Positions 1 through 5,091 of a stretch of DNA of 5,091 nucleotides are shown piece after piece (within the stretch, counting starts at the first letter, position 1; each line of letters starts with the position of its first letter). This DNA is from Planctomycetota bacterium (lineage in GTDB: Bacteria > Planctomycetota > JAJSAM01): the NCBI GenBank assembly GCA_029932425.1, contig JAOZQC010000043.1:7276-12366 (forward strand), written 5' to 3'. The position numbers and the translations under genes are program-made. The notes under the pieces were generated by a model, which ran no database searches, was not told the origin of the DNA, and saw only the letters and a list, made by a program, of their open reading frames with translations.

Positions 1-1789
1 CCCCCTCCTTCAGGGCGAAGGAGGCGTGGCAGCAGCAGTAGTCGAACTCGATCCCCTGGCCGATGCGGTTGGGGCCGCCCCCCAGGATGAGGATCCGGGG
101 CCGGTCCGACACCCGGGCCTCGCACTCGTCGCCGTAGGTGGAGTAGTAGTAGGGCGTCTCCGCCTCGAACTCCGCCGCGCAGGTGTCCACGAGCTTGAAG
201 GTGGCGCGGATCCCCAGGCCGAGCCGGTGCCTCCGCACCGCCAGCTCGTCCTGCCCGTAGAGGACGGCGAGCTGGAGGTCGGAGAAGCCGTACCGCTTCG
301 CCTCCCGGAGCAGCCGGCGCGGGAGGTCCTGCACCCGGGCGTAGCGCCGGAGCTCCCGCTCCATCTCCACGATCTCCGCGATGTTCCCCAGGAACCAGGG
401 GTCGATGGAGGTCAGCTCGTGGATCTCCCCGAGGGGGATCCCCGCGAGCAGGGCCCACCGGATCGCGGGGAGGCGCCCGGGGGTGGTCCCCGACAGGATC
501 TCCCGGATCCGCCCCGGGGAGGGCACGTCCCGGCCGCTCGTGAAGGGGTCCTTCGCGTCGAGGCCGAGCCCCGCCTGTCCCGTCTCCAGGGACCGGAGCG
601 CCTTCTGCAGCGCCTCCTTGAAGGTCCGGCCGATGGCCATGGCCTCCCCCACGGACTTCATCTGGGTGGTGAGGCTCGGGTCCGCGTCGGGGAACTTCTC
701 GAAGGTGAAGCGGGGCACCTTCACCACGCAGTAGTCGATGGCGGGCTCGAAGGAGGCGGGGGTCTTCTTCGTGATGTCGTTCGGGATCTCGTCCAGCGTG
801 TAGCCCACCGCGAGCTTGGCCGCGAACTTGGCGATGGGGAACCCCGTGGCCTTGCTGGCCAGGGCCGAGGACCGGGAGACCCGGGGGTTCATCTCGATGA
901 TCACCATGCGCCCGTCCGCGGGGTTCACCGCGAACTGGATGTTGGAGCCGCCGGTCTCCACCCCGATCTCCCGGATCACGGCGATCGCCGCGTCCCGCAT
1001 GCGCTGGTACTCCTTGTCCGTGAGCGTCTGGGCGGGCGCCACGGTGATGGAGTCCCCGGTGTGGATCCCCATGGGGTCCAGGTTCTCGATGGAGCAGACG
1101 ATCACCACGTTGTCCCGGCGGTCCCGCATGAGCTCCAGCTCGAACTCCTTCCAGCCGATCACGGACTCCTCGACGAGGACCTCCGAGATGGGGGAGAGGT
1201 CGAGACCGCGCGCCACGATCTCCTCGTACTCCTCCTCGTTCCAGGCGATGCCCCCCCCGGAACCGCCGAGGGTGAAGGCGGGCCGGATCACGCAGGGCAG
1301 GCCGATCCGTTCCCGGACGCCCCGCGCCTCCTCGGGCGAGCGCACCAACCCCGAGCGCGGGAGGTCGAGGCCGATCCGCTCCATGGCCTGCTTGAACAGG
1401 TCGCGGTCCTCGGCCTTGTGGATCGTCTCGATCGAGGCCCCGAGCATCTCCACCCCGTACCGCTCGAGGACGCCCCGGTCGGCCAGCGCCACCGCGGTGT
1501 TCAGCCCGGTCTGGCCCCCCAGGGTGGGGAGGAGGGCGTCGGGCCGCTCCCTCTCGATCACCTTCTCCACCGCCTCCGGGGTCACCGGTTCCACATAGGT
1601 CCGGTGGGCGAGCTCCGGGTCGGTCATGATGGTGGCGGGGTTCGAGTTCACGAGCACGACCTCGTACCCCTCCTCCCGCAGGGCCTTCACCGCCTGGGAG
1701 CCGGAGTAGTCGAACTCGCACGCCTGCCCGATGACGATGGGGCCGGCGCCGATGATGAGGATCTTCCGGAGGTCGTCTCGCCGCGGCAT
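1..1789 (-). CDS. carB: Carbamoyl-phosphate synthase large subunit, N-terminal 596 residues (partial at left edge)
   Basis: This is the ATP-grasp subunit that makes carbamoyl phosphate from bicarbonate, ammonia (delivered by CarA from glutamine) and two ATP, feeding pyrimidine and arginine synthesis in the cytoplasm. The protein opens MPRRDDLRKILIIGAGPIVI, the family's usual N-terminus, which fixes the start at 1789. No in-frame start lies just upstream, and the Shine-Dalgarno is poor. Residue numbering matches E. coli CarB: R129, R169, E208, E215, H243, Q285, E299 and N301, the ATP and carboxyphosphate ligands, are all present. The carboxyphosphate domain covers about residues 1-400 and the oligomerisation domain about 400-555. 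The second synthetase half begins near residue 563 with a second glycine-rich motif (ILILGGGPNRIGQG). About 480 residues, including the allosteric domain, lie off the left edge. No carA lies on its 5' side. Identification is very secure. Confidence 0.98.
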   Translation of the reverse strand, partial: MPRRDDLRKILIIGAGPIVIGQACEFDYSGSQAVKALREEGYEVVLVNSNPATIMTDPELAHRTYVEPVTPEAVEKVIERERPDALLPTLGGQTGLNTAVALADRGVLERYGVEMLGASIETIHKAEDRDLFKQAMERIGLDLPRSGLVRSPEEARGVRERIGLPCVIRPAFTLGGSGGGIAWNEEEYEEIVARGLDLSPISEVLVEESVIGWKEFELELMRDRRDNVVIVCSIENLDPMGIHTGDSITVAPAQTLTDKEYQRMRDAAIAVIREIGVETGGSNIQFAVNPADGRMVIIEMNPRVSRSSALASKATGFPIAKFAAKLAVGYTLDEIPNDITKKTPASFEPAIDYCVVKVPRFTFEKFPDADPSLTTQMKSVGEAMAIGRTFKEALQKALRSLETGQAGLGLDAKDPFTSGRDVPSPGRIREILSGTTPGRLPAIRWALLAGIPLGEIHELTSIDPWFLGNIAEIVEMERELRRYARVQDLPRRLLREAKRYGFSDLQLAVLYGQDELAVRRHRLGLGIRATFKLVDTCAAEFEAETPYYYSTYGDECEARVSDRPRILILGGGPNRIGQGIEFDYCCCHASFALKEG

Positions 1790-1883
1790 GGTCCGCGGAA
1801 GGGTATCCGGCCTCTCTCCCGGAACGCATGGTTTTCGGCGGCCCGGGGCGCCCGGGGGCCCGGTCCCCCCGCGGATCCCCCCA

Positions 1884-1917
1884 CCGGGCGCGGCGCCCGG
1901 CCCCCCTTCGGGGGCCG
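1884..1917. repeat. Two overlapping GC-rich inverted repeats in the carB leader
   Basis: CCGGGCG (1884-1890) and CGCCCGG (1894-1900) form a perfect 7-bp stem with a 3-base loop. CGGCCCCC (1898-1905) and GGGGGCCG (1910-1917) form a perfect 8-bp stem with a 4-base loop. The two share 1898-1900, so they could not both form completely. They lie about 95-130 bases upstream of the carB start. There is no flanking T-tract on either strand. A regulatory role is speculative, because such pairings arise often by chance at this GC content. Confidence 0.35.
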
Positions 1918-2046
1918 CACCCCGGAGCTCCCCGGCCCCGCGCCCCCGCCCGGAACGGCCCCCCTCCCCATGCCGTCCCGGGGTGCCGGGGCCGGGCCGG
2001 CCCGCCGCGGATCGCCTCCCGTCCGCCGCCCCGACCGCGAGCCGGG

Positions 2047-2067
2047 CCCGCCCGGGAGGCGGGTTTT
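2047..2067 (+). terminator. Terminator-like hairpin with TTTT ahead of the secreted-protein gene
   Basis: CCCGCC (2047-2052) pairs perfectly with GGCGGG (2058-2063) over a CGGGA loop, followed at once by TTTT (2064-2067) on the plus strand. The shape is that of a short intrinsic terminator, but the T-tract is minimal. It ends 53 bases before the ATG at 2121, and no plus-strand gene lies before it in the window. It could therefore be a leader attenuator, a barrier to antisense transcripts from the carB side, or chance. Confidence 0.3.
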
Positions 2068-2120
2068 CGGAGTCCCCCCCTTGCGCCCGGCCCCGGATCG
2101 ACGACAATGGCGGCAGCGCC

Positions 2121-3041
2121 ATGAGGATCCGGGCCATCACCTGCGTCGCGGTGTTGCTCCTCCTCGCCGCGGCCCCGGGGGAAGAGACGGGCGGGCTCCA
2201 CGTGCGGCGGGCGCGGCTCGTCCTCCGGGGCGCACCCTCCGGCGCACCTCCCCGGGACATGGTGAAGGCCCACGGGACCTTCGAGACCACGCGCCTCGGG
2301 GCCGGGTTCTTCTTCGTCCCCCGCCGGGACACGGTGGAGGTACTCCTCTCCGGGACCCCCCTCTTCCGCTCCGACCCCGCCGATCCCCCGCCCTGGAAGA
2401 TGAAGGGGACCCGGTGGTCCGCGGCGGTGAAGGCGGGGGCCGTCGTCAAGCTCACCCTGGACTACGGTACGGCGAGGTTCCGGCTCTCCGCGCGGCGCGT
2501 GGACCTCGGGGCCCTCGACCTCGAGAGCGGGGATCTCCGGATCACCCTCCGCATCGCCGGGGAGACCTTCTTCGCCGACCTCGCCGGGGAGATGCGGGGA
2601 TCCCGCTGGCGGTACCGGGCCCCCAAGGGCCAGGGGGGAACGGGAAACCAGGACCCCACCCCGCCCGGCCCCAACCCCTCGCAGGTCGCCTACCGCCTCC
2701 TGGTGGACACCCACCGGGAAGCCGGGGACGACTTTCCCATGTGGGAAAACGAGACGGTCCTCCGCTCCCGCCTCGCCTGGATCAAGACGTGGGACAAGTA
2801 CCTCCGGGACTGGATCCCCTACCCCGACATCGCCGAGGGGAGCGAGATGGTCCTCCTCTTCCTCTGCCCCGGCGAGGTCTTCCCCCGCTTCGAGCTCCAC
2901 TGGACGGGAGGCGGCCTCCTCGTCCGCTACAAGACGGGCTATCTCCCCTACACCGGCCCCCCGAGGAACTACGAGGCCATCCGCGCCGTGGCCGTTCCCT
3001 ACACCCCCGGCCCGGTGACCTTCGAGCGGATCCCGGAGTAG
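2121..3041 (+). CDS. Exported two-domain protein of unknown function (306 aa)
   Basis: The start MRIRAITCVAVLLLLAAAPG has basic residues, a hydrophobic core and small residues near position 18, a typical Sec signal peptide with no lipobox cysteine. This ATG is preferred because the upstream extension of the frame, back to 1731, is low-complexity Pro/Arg sequence and would bury the signal. No strong Shine-Dalgarno is visible. Residues about 26-168 have alternating hydrophobic strands (LHVRRARLVLRG, GTFETT, WKMKGTRWSAAVK, ITLRIAGETFF), resembling the beta-sandwich segments common in surface proteins of environmental bacteria. A Gly/Pro linker lies at about 169-187. Residues 188-306 resemble the PrcB C-terminal-like pattern: a Trp-rich helix (about 214-232), then PDIAEGSEMVLLFL, WTGGG and a final PVTFERIP strand. 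Both domain suggestions are pattern-based inference. The coding call is firm: the composition stops looking low-complexity exactly across this segment. The product probably lies in the periplasm or on the cell surface. Confidence 0.82.
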   Translation: MRIRAITCVAVLLLLAAAPGEETGGLHVRRARLVLRGAPSGAPPRDMVKAHGTFETTRLGAGFFFVPRRDTVEVLLSGTPLFRSDPADPPPWKMKGTRWSAAVKAGAVVKLTLDYGTARFRLSARRVDLGALDLESGDLRITLRIAGETFFADLAGEMRGSRWRYRAPKGQGGTGNQDPTPPGPNPSQVAYRLLVDTHREAGDDFPMWENETVLRSRLAWIKTWDKYLRDWIPYPDIAEGSEMVLLFLCPGEVFPRFELHWTGGGLLVRYKTGYLPYTGPPRNYEAIRAVAVPYTPGPVTFERIPE

Positions 3042-3044
3042 GGC

Positions 3045-3072
3045 GCGGGGCCCGCCGGCCGCCGGGACCCGC
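3045..3072 (+). terminator. Hairpin just after the secreted-protein stop codon
   Basis: GCGGGGCCCG (3045-3054) pairs with CGGGACCCGC (3063-3072) with one G:A mismatch and an 8-base loop. It begins 4 bases after the TAG at 3039-3041. The bases that follow are pyrimidine-rich (CTCTCCC) rather than a T-run, so it is not a canonical intrinsic terminator. It may end the transcript or protect its 3' end. Confidence 0.35.
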
Positions 3073-3119
3073 CTCTCCCGGAGGCCCCCCGCCGGATCTC
3101 ACCCCTTCGGGAGGACCCC

Positions 3120-3140
3120 GCCCCCCGCACTCCGGGGGGC
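3120..3140 (+). terminator. Second GC hairpin in the convergent region
   Basis: GCCCCCC (3120-3126) and GGGGGGC (3134-3140) form a perfect 7-bp stem with a 7-base loop, followed on the plus strand by the pyrimidine stretch TCGCCCCTTCCCTTTCCC. It is a weak candidate for terminating the plus-strand gene. Chance formation is possible in such C/G-rich DNA. Confidence 0.3.
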
Positions 3141-3324
3141 TCGCCCCTTCCCTTTCCCGGCCGCGGACCGGTGGCGGCGCGGCTCCGGGCTCCCGTCCCG
3201 AACCGCCCGGGTCGCGGCCTCCGGCGCGGGGCCCCCCGCCGCCGGCGCCTCCTCGCCGTGCGTCACCCGCCCGCGGCCGCCCCGGAACGGGGGCGGAGAC
3301 GCCGGGTCCGGGGCATGCTCCCCC

Positions 3325-3744
3325 TCAGACGCACGGATCAGGCGCGGACTTCATCCTCCCCCACGCCTCCCGGAACTCCTCCCGGTCGTAGGCGGCGGGC
3401 TGCAGCCAGTACGAGACCCTGCCGTCCTTCTCCCCTCGGTGGGCCAGGGCCCGGACCTCCTCCGGCAGCAGGATGAACGCCTCCGGCTCCGCGTAGACCT
3501 CCCTCACGATGACCCAGTAGTCCCCCATGATCTTCCCCGGGTCCCCGCCCAGGGGCACGGGGTCTCTCTTGCTCAGGGCCTTGACCTGGATCCCGAGAAA
3601 CCGGGAGGCGTTCCGGTCGTAGGCCACGATGTCGATGCCCCGCGCGTTGCGCGCGGTGGGCATGACGTTCCACCCCATCCTCGACATCCGGTAGCAGGTG
3701 TAGTAGAGCCCCACGTTGCCCGTGACCTGCGGATTCCGCTTCAT
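3325..3744 (-). CDS. Small PD-(D/E)XK nuclease-like protein (139 aa)
   Basis: Residues 8-25 form a helix (TGNVGLYYTCYRMSRMGW), followed by NVMPTARNARGIDIVAYD and FLGIQVKA. The order helix, G-I-D, short strand, Q-x-K is the core of PD-(D/E)XK proteins: D38 would be the metal-binding acid and Q53/K55 the second motif. Gln replaces the usual Asp/Glu there, as it does in a number of such families. Residues 75-97 (GDYWVIVREVYAEPEAFILL) look like the following strand pair seen in proteins that read 'DYWV' after the core. A DNA-cleaving or DNA-binding role is inferred, not shown, and the classical N-terminal Glu is not evident. The start is supported by a strong Shine-Dalgarno at 3751-3757. The gene lies 100 bases downstream of the small membrane protein gene on the same strand, possibly in one transcript. 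No methyltransferase partner is present, so it is not a recognisable restriction system. Confidence 0.82.
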   Translation of the reverse strand: MKRNPQVTGNVGLYYTCYRMSRMGWNVMPTARNARGIDIVAYDRNASRFLGIQVKALSKRDPVPLGGDPGKIMGDYWVIVREVYAEPEAFILLPEEVRALAHRGEKDGRVSYWLQPAAYDREEFREAWGRMKSAPDPCV

Positions 3745-3750
3745 GCCGTT

Positions 3751-3757
3751 CCTCCCC
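3751..3757 (-). promoter_or_regulatory. Ribosome binding site of the nuclease-like gene
   Basis: On the minus strand this reads GGGGAGG, followed by a 6-base spacer (AACGGC) and the ATG at 3744. It is a near-ideal Shine-Dalgarno that fixes the start of the 139-residue protein. Confidence 0.8.
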
Positions 3758-3844
3758 GAGCGTCGTCCCGGCCCATCGGCGTCCCCCCCGCGAGCGTCAT
3801 TTCGCCCCCGTCCGGGGTCTCGGGCAACGGGTTTCCCCGGCGTT

Positions 3845-4030
3845 TCAGATCCTCAGCTTCCCCGACCGGACCTGCCTCACGAACTCGTCCGGATCCTCCA
3901 TCTCCTCCTCGATCCGGACCGTGCGGTGCAGCAGGTAGATCACGGCGAAGGGGACCAGCACGCCCGTGAGACAGAGCAGCCAGAAGAAGACCGTGCTCCC
4001 CAGGAACTCGTATCGGACAAGCCTGGCCAT
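3845..4030 (-). CDS. Small single-pass membrane protein (61 aa), unknown function
   Basis: The protein begins MARLVRYEFLGSTVFFWLLC. It has one long hydrophobic helix (about residues 9-34), flanked by Arg before it and HRTVR after it. A soluble acidic stretch (EEEMEDPDEF) and a basic tail (RQVRSGKLRI) follow. Charge balance does not settle the orientation clearly. An in-frame ATG exists 33 bases upstream (4063), but the start at 4030 is preferred because AGGAGG lies 4 bases in front of it and the extra residues (MHEDEAETGGN) overlap that site. Its 3' neighbour on the same strand is the nuclease-like gene, 100 bases on. I do not recognise the family. Small helper subunits of respiratory or transport complexes have similar size and shape, but nothing here proves such a link. 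Confidence 0.75.
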   Translation of the reverse strand: MARLVRYEFLGSTVFFWLLCLTGVLVPFAVIYLLHRTVRIEEEMEDPDEFVRQVRSGKLRI

Positions 4031-4034
4031 GTTC

Positions 4035-4040
4035 CCTCCT
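4035..4040 (-). promoter_or_regulatory. Ribosome binding site of the 61-aa membrane protein
   Basis: AGGAGG on the minus strand, 4 bases before the ATG at 4030. The spacing is a little short, but the match is perfect. It decides between the start at 4030 and the in-frame ATG at 4063, which lacks such a site. Confidence 0.7.
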
Positions 4041-4183
4041 GTCTCGGCCTCATCTTCGTGCACGTAAGAACCGAGCGATCAGCGGCGGCCGAAGGACCGC
4101 CACGGCATCGCCTGGTCTGACGACTCGCATGGGTTTGATGCGCCGCACCTCGTCCTTGATGGACACCTCGGCTTCCCACATCG

Positions 4184-4222
4184 CGGGCACGCCCGCAGCC
4201 CAACTGCGACGGGCACGCCCGC
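4184..4222. repeat. 13-bp direct repeat spaced by 13 bp
   Basis: CGGGCACGCCCGC occurs exactly at 4184-4196 and again at 4210-4222, so the period is 26 bases with a 13-base spacer (4197-4209). Each copy is itself almost palindromic (CGGGC, 2 central bases, GCCCG). Two dyad half-sites at regular spacing upstream of the minus-strand membrane protein gene could be an operator, but chance duplication is also possible. Confidence 0.55.
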
Positions 4223-4237
4223 GCTGTCCTTTTTCGC

Positions 4238-4260
4238 CGGGGGAGGCAGATCCTCCCCCG
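4238..4260. repeat. Perfect 9-bp inverted repeat downstream of fic
   Basis: CGGGGGAGG (4238-4246) and CCTCCCCCG (4252-4260) are exact complements around the 5-base loop CAGAT. The structure starts about 70 bases after the fic stop. On the minus strand it is followed by GCGAAAAAGG, not by T residues, so it is not a canonical intrinsic terminator of fic. It could still be a rho-assisted or 3'-stabilising hairpin. Confidence 0.5.
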
Positions 4261-4328
4261 CCGGCCGCGTCCCGCGCTATGCACCAAGGCGATCGCCTCC
4301 TCGAAGGCGCCCTCGGAGATCTCGGGGC

Positions 4329-5091
4329 TCAGGCGGGTTCCGTTCCCTCGTTCAAGATGGCGAGATAGCGGTCGTAGGCAAAGAGGCGGTTGCGGCGCTT
4401 GCCCGTCAGCTCGCGTGCGATACCGAGCCGGACGAGGAGATTCATGGCCGACGATGCGGCGGGAAACGAAAGGCCGGTCCGCTCGCAGATGGCCGACAGC
4501 GAGAGGATCGGGCGCGCCTTCAGCGCGTCGTGCACGCGCAGGGCCGATCCGGCCCGACGGCCGGTCGTCGCGAGCTTCGCGCGGTCGCCGCGGAAGAGGG
4601 CCGACAGGCGCCCTGCCGTCTCGACCGCTCCCTCCGCCACCACCCTCACTCCTTCCAGGAAGAAGGCCAGCCACGCCTCCCAGTCTCCCTCACGCCGAAC
4701 CCGGTCGAGCAGCTCGTAGTACTCGGCGCGGTGATGCTTGAGATAGAGGCTGAGGTGGAGCAGCGGCTCGCGCAGCACACCCGCGCGGCAGAGCAGAAAC
4801 GTGACCAGCAGCCTTCCCACGCGCCCGTTGCCGTCGAGAAACGGGTGGATCGTCTCGAACTGCACGTGTGCCAACCCCGCGCGCACGAGTACCGGCAAGC
4901 CGTCGTGATCTGCATGGAGGAAGCTCTCGAGCGCGGCCATGCCGTCCTCGACCGCCCCGTGGGGGGGCGGGACGAAGTGCGCGTTCCCGGGCCGGGTGCC
5001 GCCGATCCAGTTCTGGGAGCGGCGAAACTCGCCGGGGGCTTTGCCGCTGCCGCGCCCGCGCGACAGCAGCACGGCATGGATCTCGCGGATC
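4329..5091 (-). CDS. Fic-family protein (probable AMP/UMP transferase), C-terminal 253 residues
   Basis: The frame is open to the right edge; the first full codon is at 5088-5090 and the visible sequence begins IREIHAVLLSRGRGSG. The true start lies outside. The Fic core is clear: PGEFR (about visible residues 19-23), AHFVPPP (37-43), and the active-site loop HPFLDGNGRVGR at 82-93 (nucleotides 4812-4847). The loop matches HPFx(D/E)GNGRxxR with the catalytic His and phosphate-binding Gly/Asn/Arg all present. Such enzymes move AMP (or another nucleotide part) onto Ser/Thr/Tyr hydroxyls of target proteins. Residues about 190-240 look like a winged helix-turn-helix (ILSLSAICERTGLSF, then a wing ending in YDRYLAILNEG), as in SoFic-type proteins. 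The ending NEGTEPA is typical, so the C-terminus is intact. The inhibitory Glu helix of class II Fic proteins would be upstream and cannot be seen. Base use is less extreme than in carB, suggesting separate acquisition. Confidence 0.93.
   Translation of the reverse strand, partial: IREIHAVLLSRGRGSGKAPGEFRRSQNWIGGTRPGNAHFVPPPHGAVEDGMAALESFLHADHDGLPVLVRAGLAHVQFETIHPFLDGNGRVGRLLVTFLLCRAGVLREPLLHLSLYLKHHRAEYYELLDRVRREGDWEAWLAFFLEGVRVVAEGAVETAGRLSALFRGDRAKLATTGRRAGSALRVHDALKARPILSLSAICERTGLSFPAASSAMNLLVRLGIARELTGKRRNRLFAYDRYLAILNEGTEPA

Larger units (their letters stand above)
1790..2120. other. Divergent intergenic region, GC-rich, no gene seen
   Basis: This 331-base stretch separates carB (leftward) from the secreted-protein gene (rightward) and should hold both promoters. 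It is extremely G/C rich with long C and G runs. All frames stay open for long distances, but the conceptual proteins are low-complexity Pro/Arg/Gly strings, so I call no gene. It contains two adjoining hairpins (1884-1917) and a stem followed by TTTT (2047-2067). No convincing sigma-70 promoter, riboswitch or pyrimidine attenuator could be recognised by eye. Confidence 0.7.
3042..3324. other. Convergent noncoding region
   Basis: These 283 bases lie between the stop of the plus-strand secreted-protein gene and the stop of the minus-strand nuclease-like gene. They hold two hairpins (3045-3072 and 3120-3140) and otherwise C/G-rich sequence. Frames through it are open but give only Pro/Arg/Gly-rich translations with no recognisable family, so no gene is called. 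Confidence 0.65.
4031..4328. other. Gap between fic and the small membrane gene; possible gene debris
   Basis: No confident gene is seen. On the minus strand two stretches have protein-like composition but no proper start. The first, in a frame shifted from fic, covers 4332-4270 and reads LSPEISEGAFEEAIALVHSA, directly at the fic stop. The second, in the fic frame, is a 43-codon frame with ATG at 4181 and TGA ending at 4050; it begins MWEAEVSIKDEVRRIKPM and has no Shine-Dalgarno. Between them are a hairpin (4238-4260) and a spaced direct repeat (4184-4222). The segment could be decayed coding sequence or simply leader and trailer DNA. The promoter of the membrane protein gene would be expected here. 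Confidence 0.4.

Noticed and set aside
1687..1971. 94-codon minus-strand frame overlapping the carB start
   Set aside because: It is in a different frame from carB, is low-complexity Gly/Pro/Arg/Ser, and has no recognisable motif.
2081..2108. TTGCGC, 16-base spacer, GACAAT as a promoter for the secreted-protein gene
   Set aside because: Only three of six bases match at -35 and four of six at -10. The implied start would be about 6 bases before the ATG, leaving no leader. The match is too weak to annotate.
26..3391. A 1121-codon plus-strand open frame, plus shorter plus-strand frames across 381-1598
   Set aside because: They run antisense to the unmistakable carB and across other genes and noncoding DNA. 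The translations are Pro/Arg/Gly/His-rich with no domain, a usual effect of very high GC content.
3338..3673. 111-codon minus-strand frame inside the nuclease-like gene
   Set aside because: It is rich in Gly/Pro/Arg, lies wholly within the better-supported gene and lacks a ribosome binding site of its own.
3790..3835. CCCC/GGGG hairpin between the membrane-protein gene and the nuclease-like gene as a terminator
   Set aside because: The stem is only 4-5 bp and the minus-strand sequence after it (GCGAAATGAC) has no T-run, so it does not argue against co-transcription.
3940..4674. 244-codon minus-strand frame across fic and the small membrane gene
   Set aside because: Most of it is a shifted reading of fic and of the 61-residue gene. 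Only a short middle part (4270-4332) looks protein-like, and it is treated as possible debris.
4646..5077. 143-codon minus-strand frame overlapping fic
   Set aside because: It is a shifted reading of fic, rich in Ser/Arg/Ala with no conserved motif, while the fic frame carries the full active-site signature.

Overview
The window is very GC-rich DNA (well over 65% by eye, with strong G/C preference at third codon positions). The gene layout is bacterial. CarB-type sequence together with a secreted beta-rich protein of unknown role suggests an environmental GC-rich bacterium. Planctomycete- or deltaproteobacterium-like lineages would fit, but the window alone does not fix the phylum.

Layout from left to right. 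Positions 1-1789 (minus strand) hold the first 596 codons of carB, the large subunit of carbamoyl-phosphate synthetase, running off the left edge. Positions 1790-2120 are a roughly 330-base divergent intergenic region full of GC-rich hairpins, with no carA in it. Positions 2121-3041 (plus strand) encode a 306-residue exported protein with two probable beta-rich domains joined by a Gly/Pro linker. Positions 3042-3324 are a noncoding convergent region with two hairpins that may act in transcription termination. Positions 3325-3744 (minus) encode a 139-residue protein with a PD-(D/E)XK nuclease-like core. Positions 3845-4030 (minus) encode a 61-residue single-pass membrane protein. Both of these minus-strand genes have clear Shine-Dalgarno sequences and may be co-transcribed. 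Positions 4031-4328 hold no confident gene but do hold a spaced 13-bp direct repeat, a perfect inverted repeat and open stretches that may be gene debris. Positions 4329-5091 (minus) are the C-terminal 253 residues of a Fic-family protein with an intact active-site motif and a C-terminal winged-helix region. Its start lies beyond the right edge.

How the genes fit together: carB is a housekeeping gene for pyrimidine and arginine synthesis and shows no functional link to its neighbours. The right third (nuclease-like protein, tiny membrane protein, Fic protein, possible remnant) looks like accessory DNA, and the Fic segment has a visibly less extreme base composition than the left side. I see no CRISPR array, tRNA, rRNA, transposase or complete defence system. 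The most interesting points are the nuclease-like/membrane-protein pair, the two-domain secreted protein and the debris-like segment downstream of fic. None amounts to a demonstrated new system.
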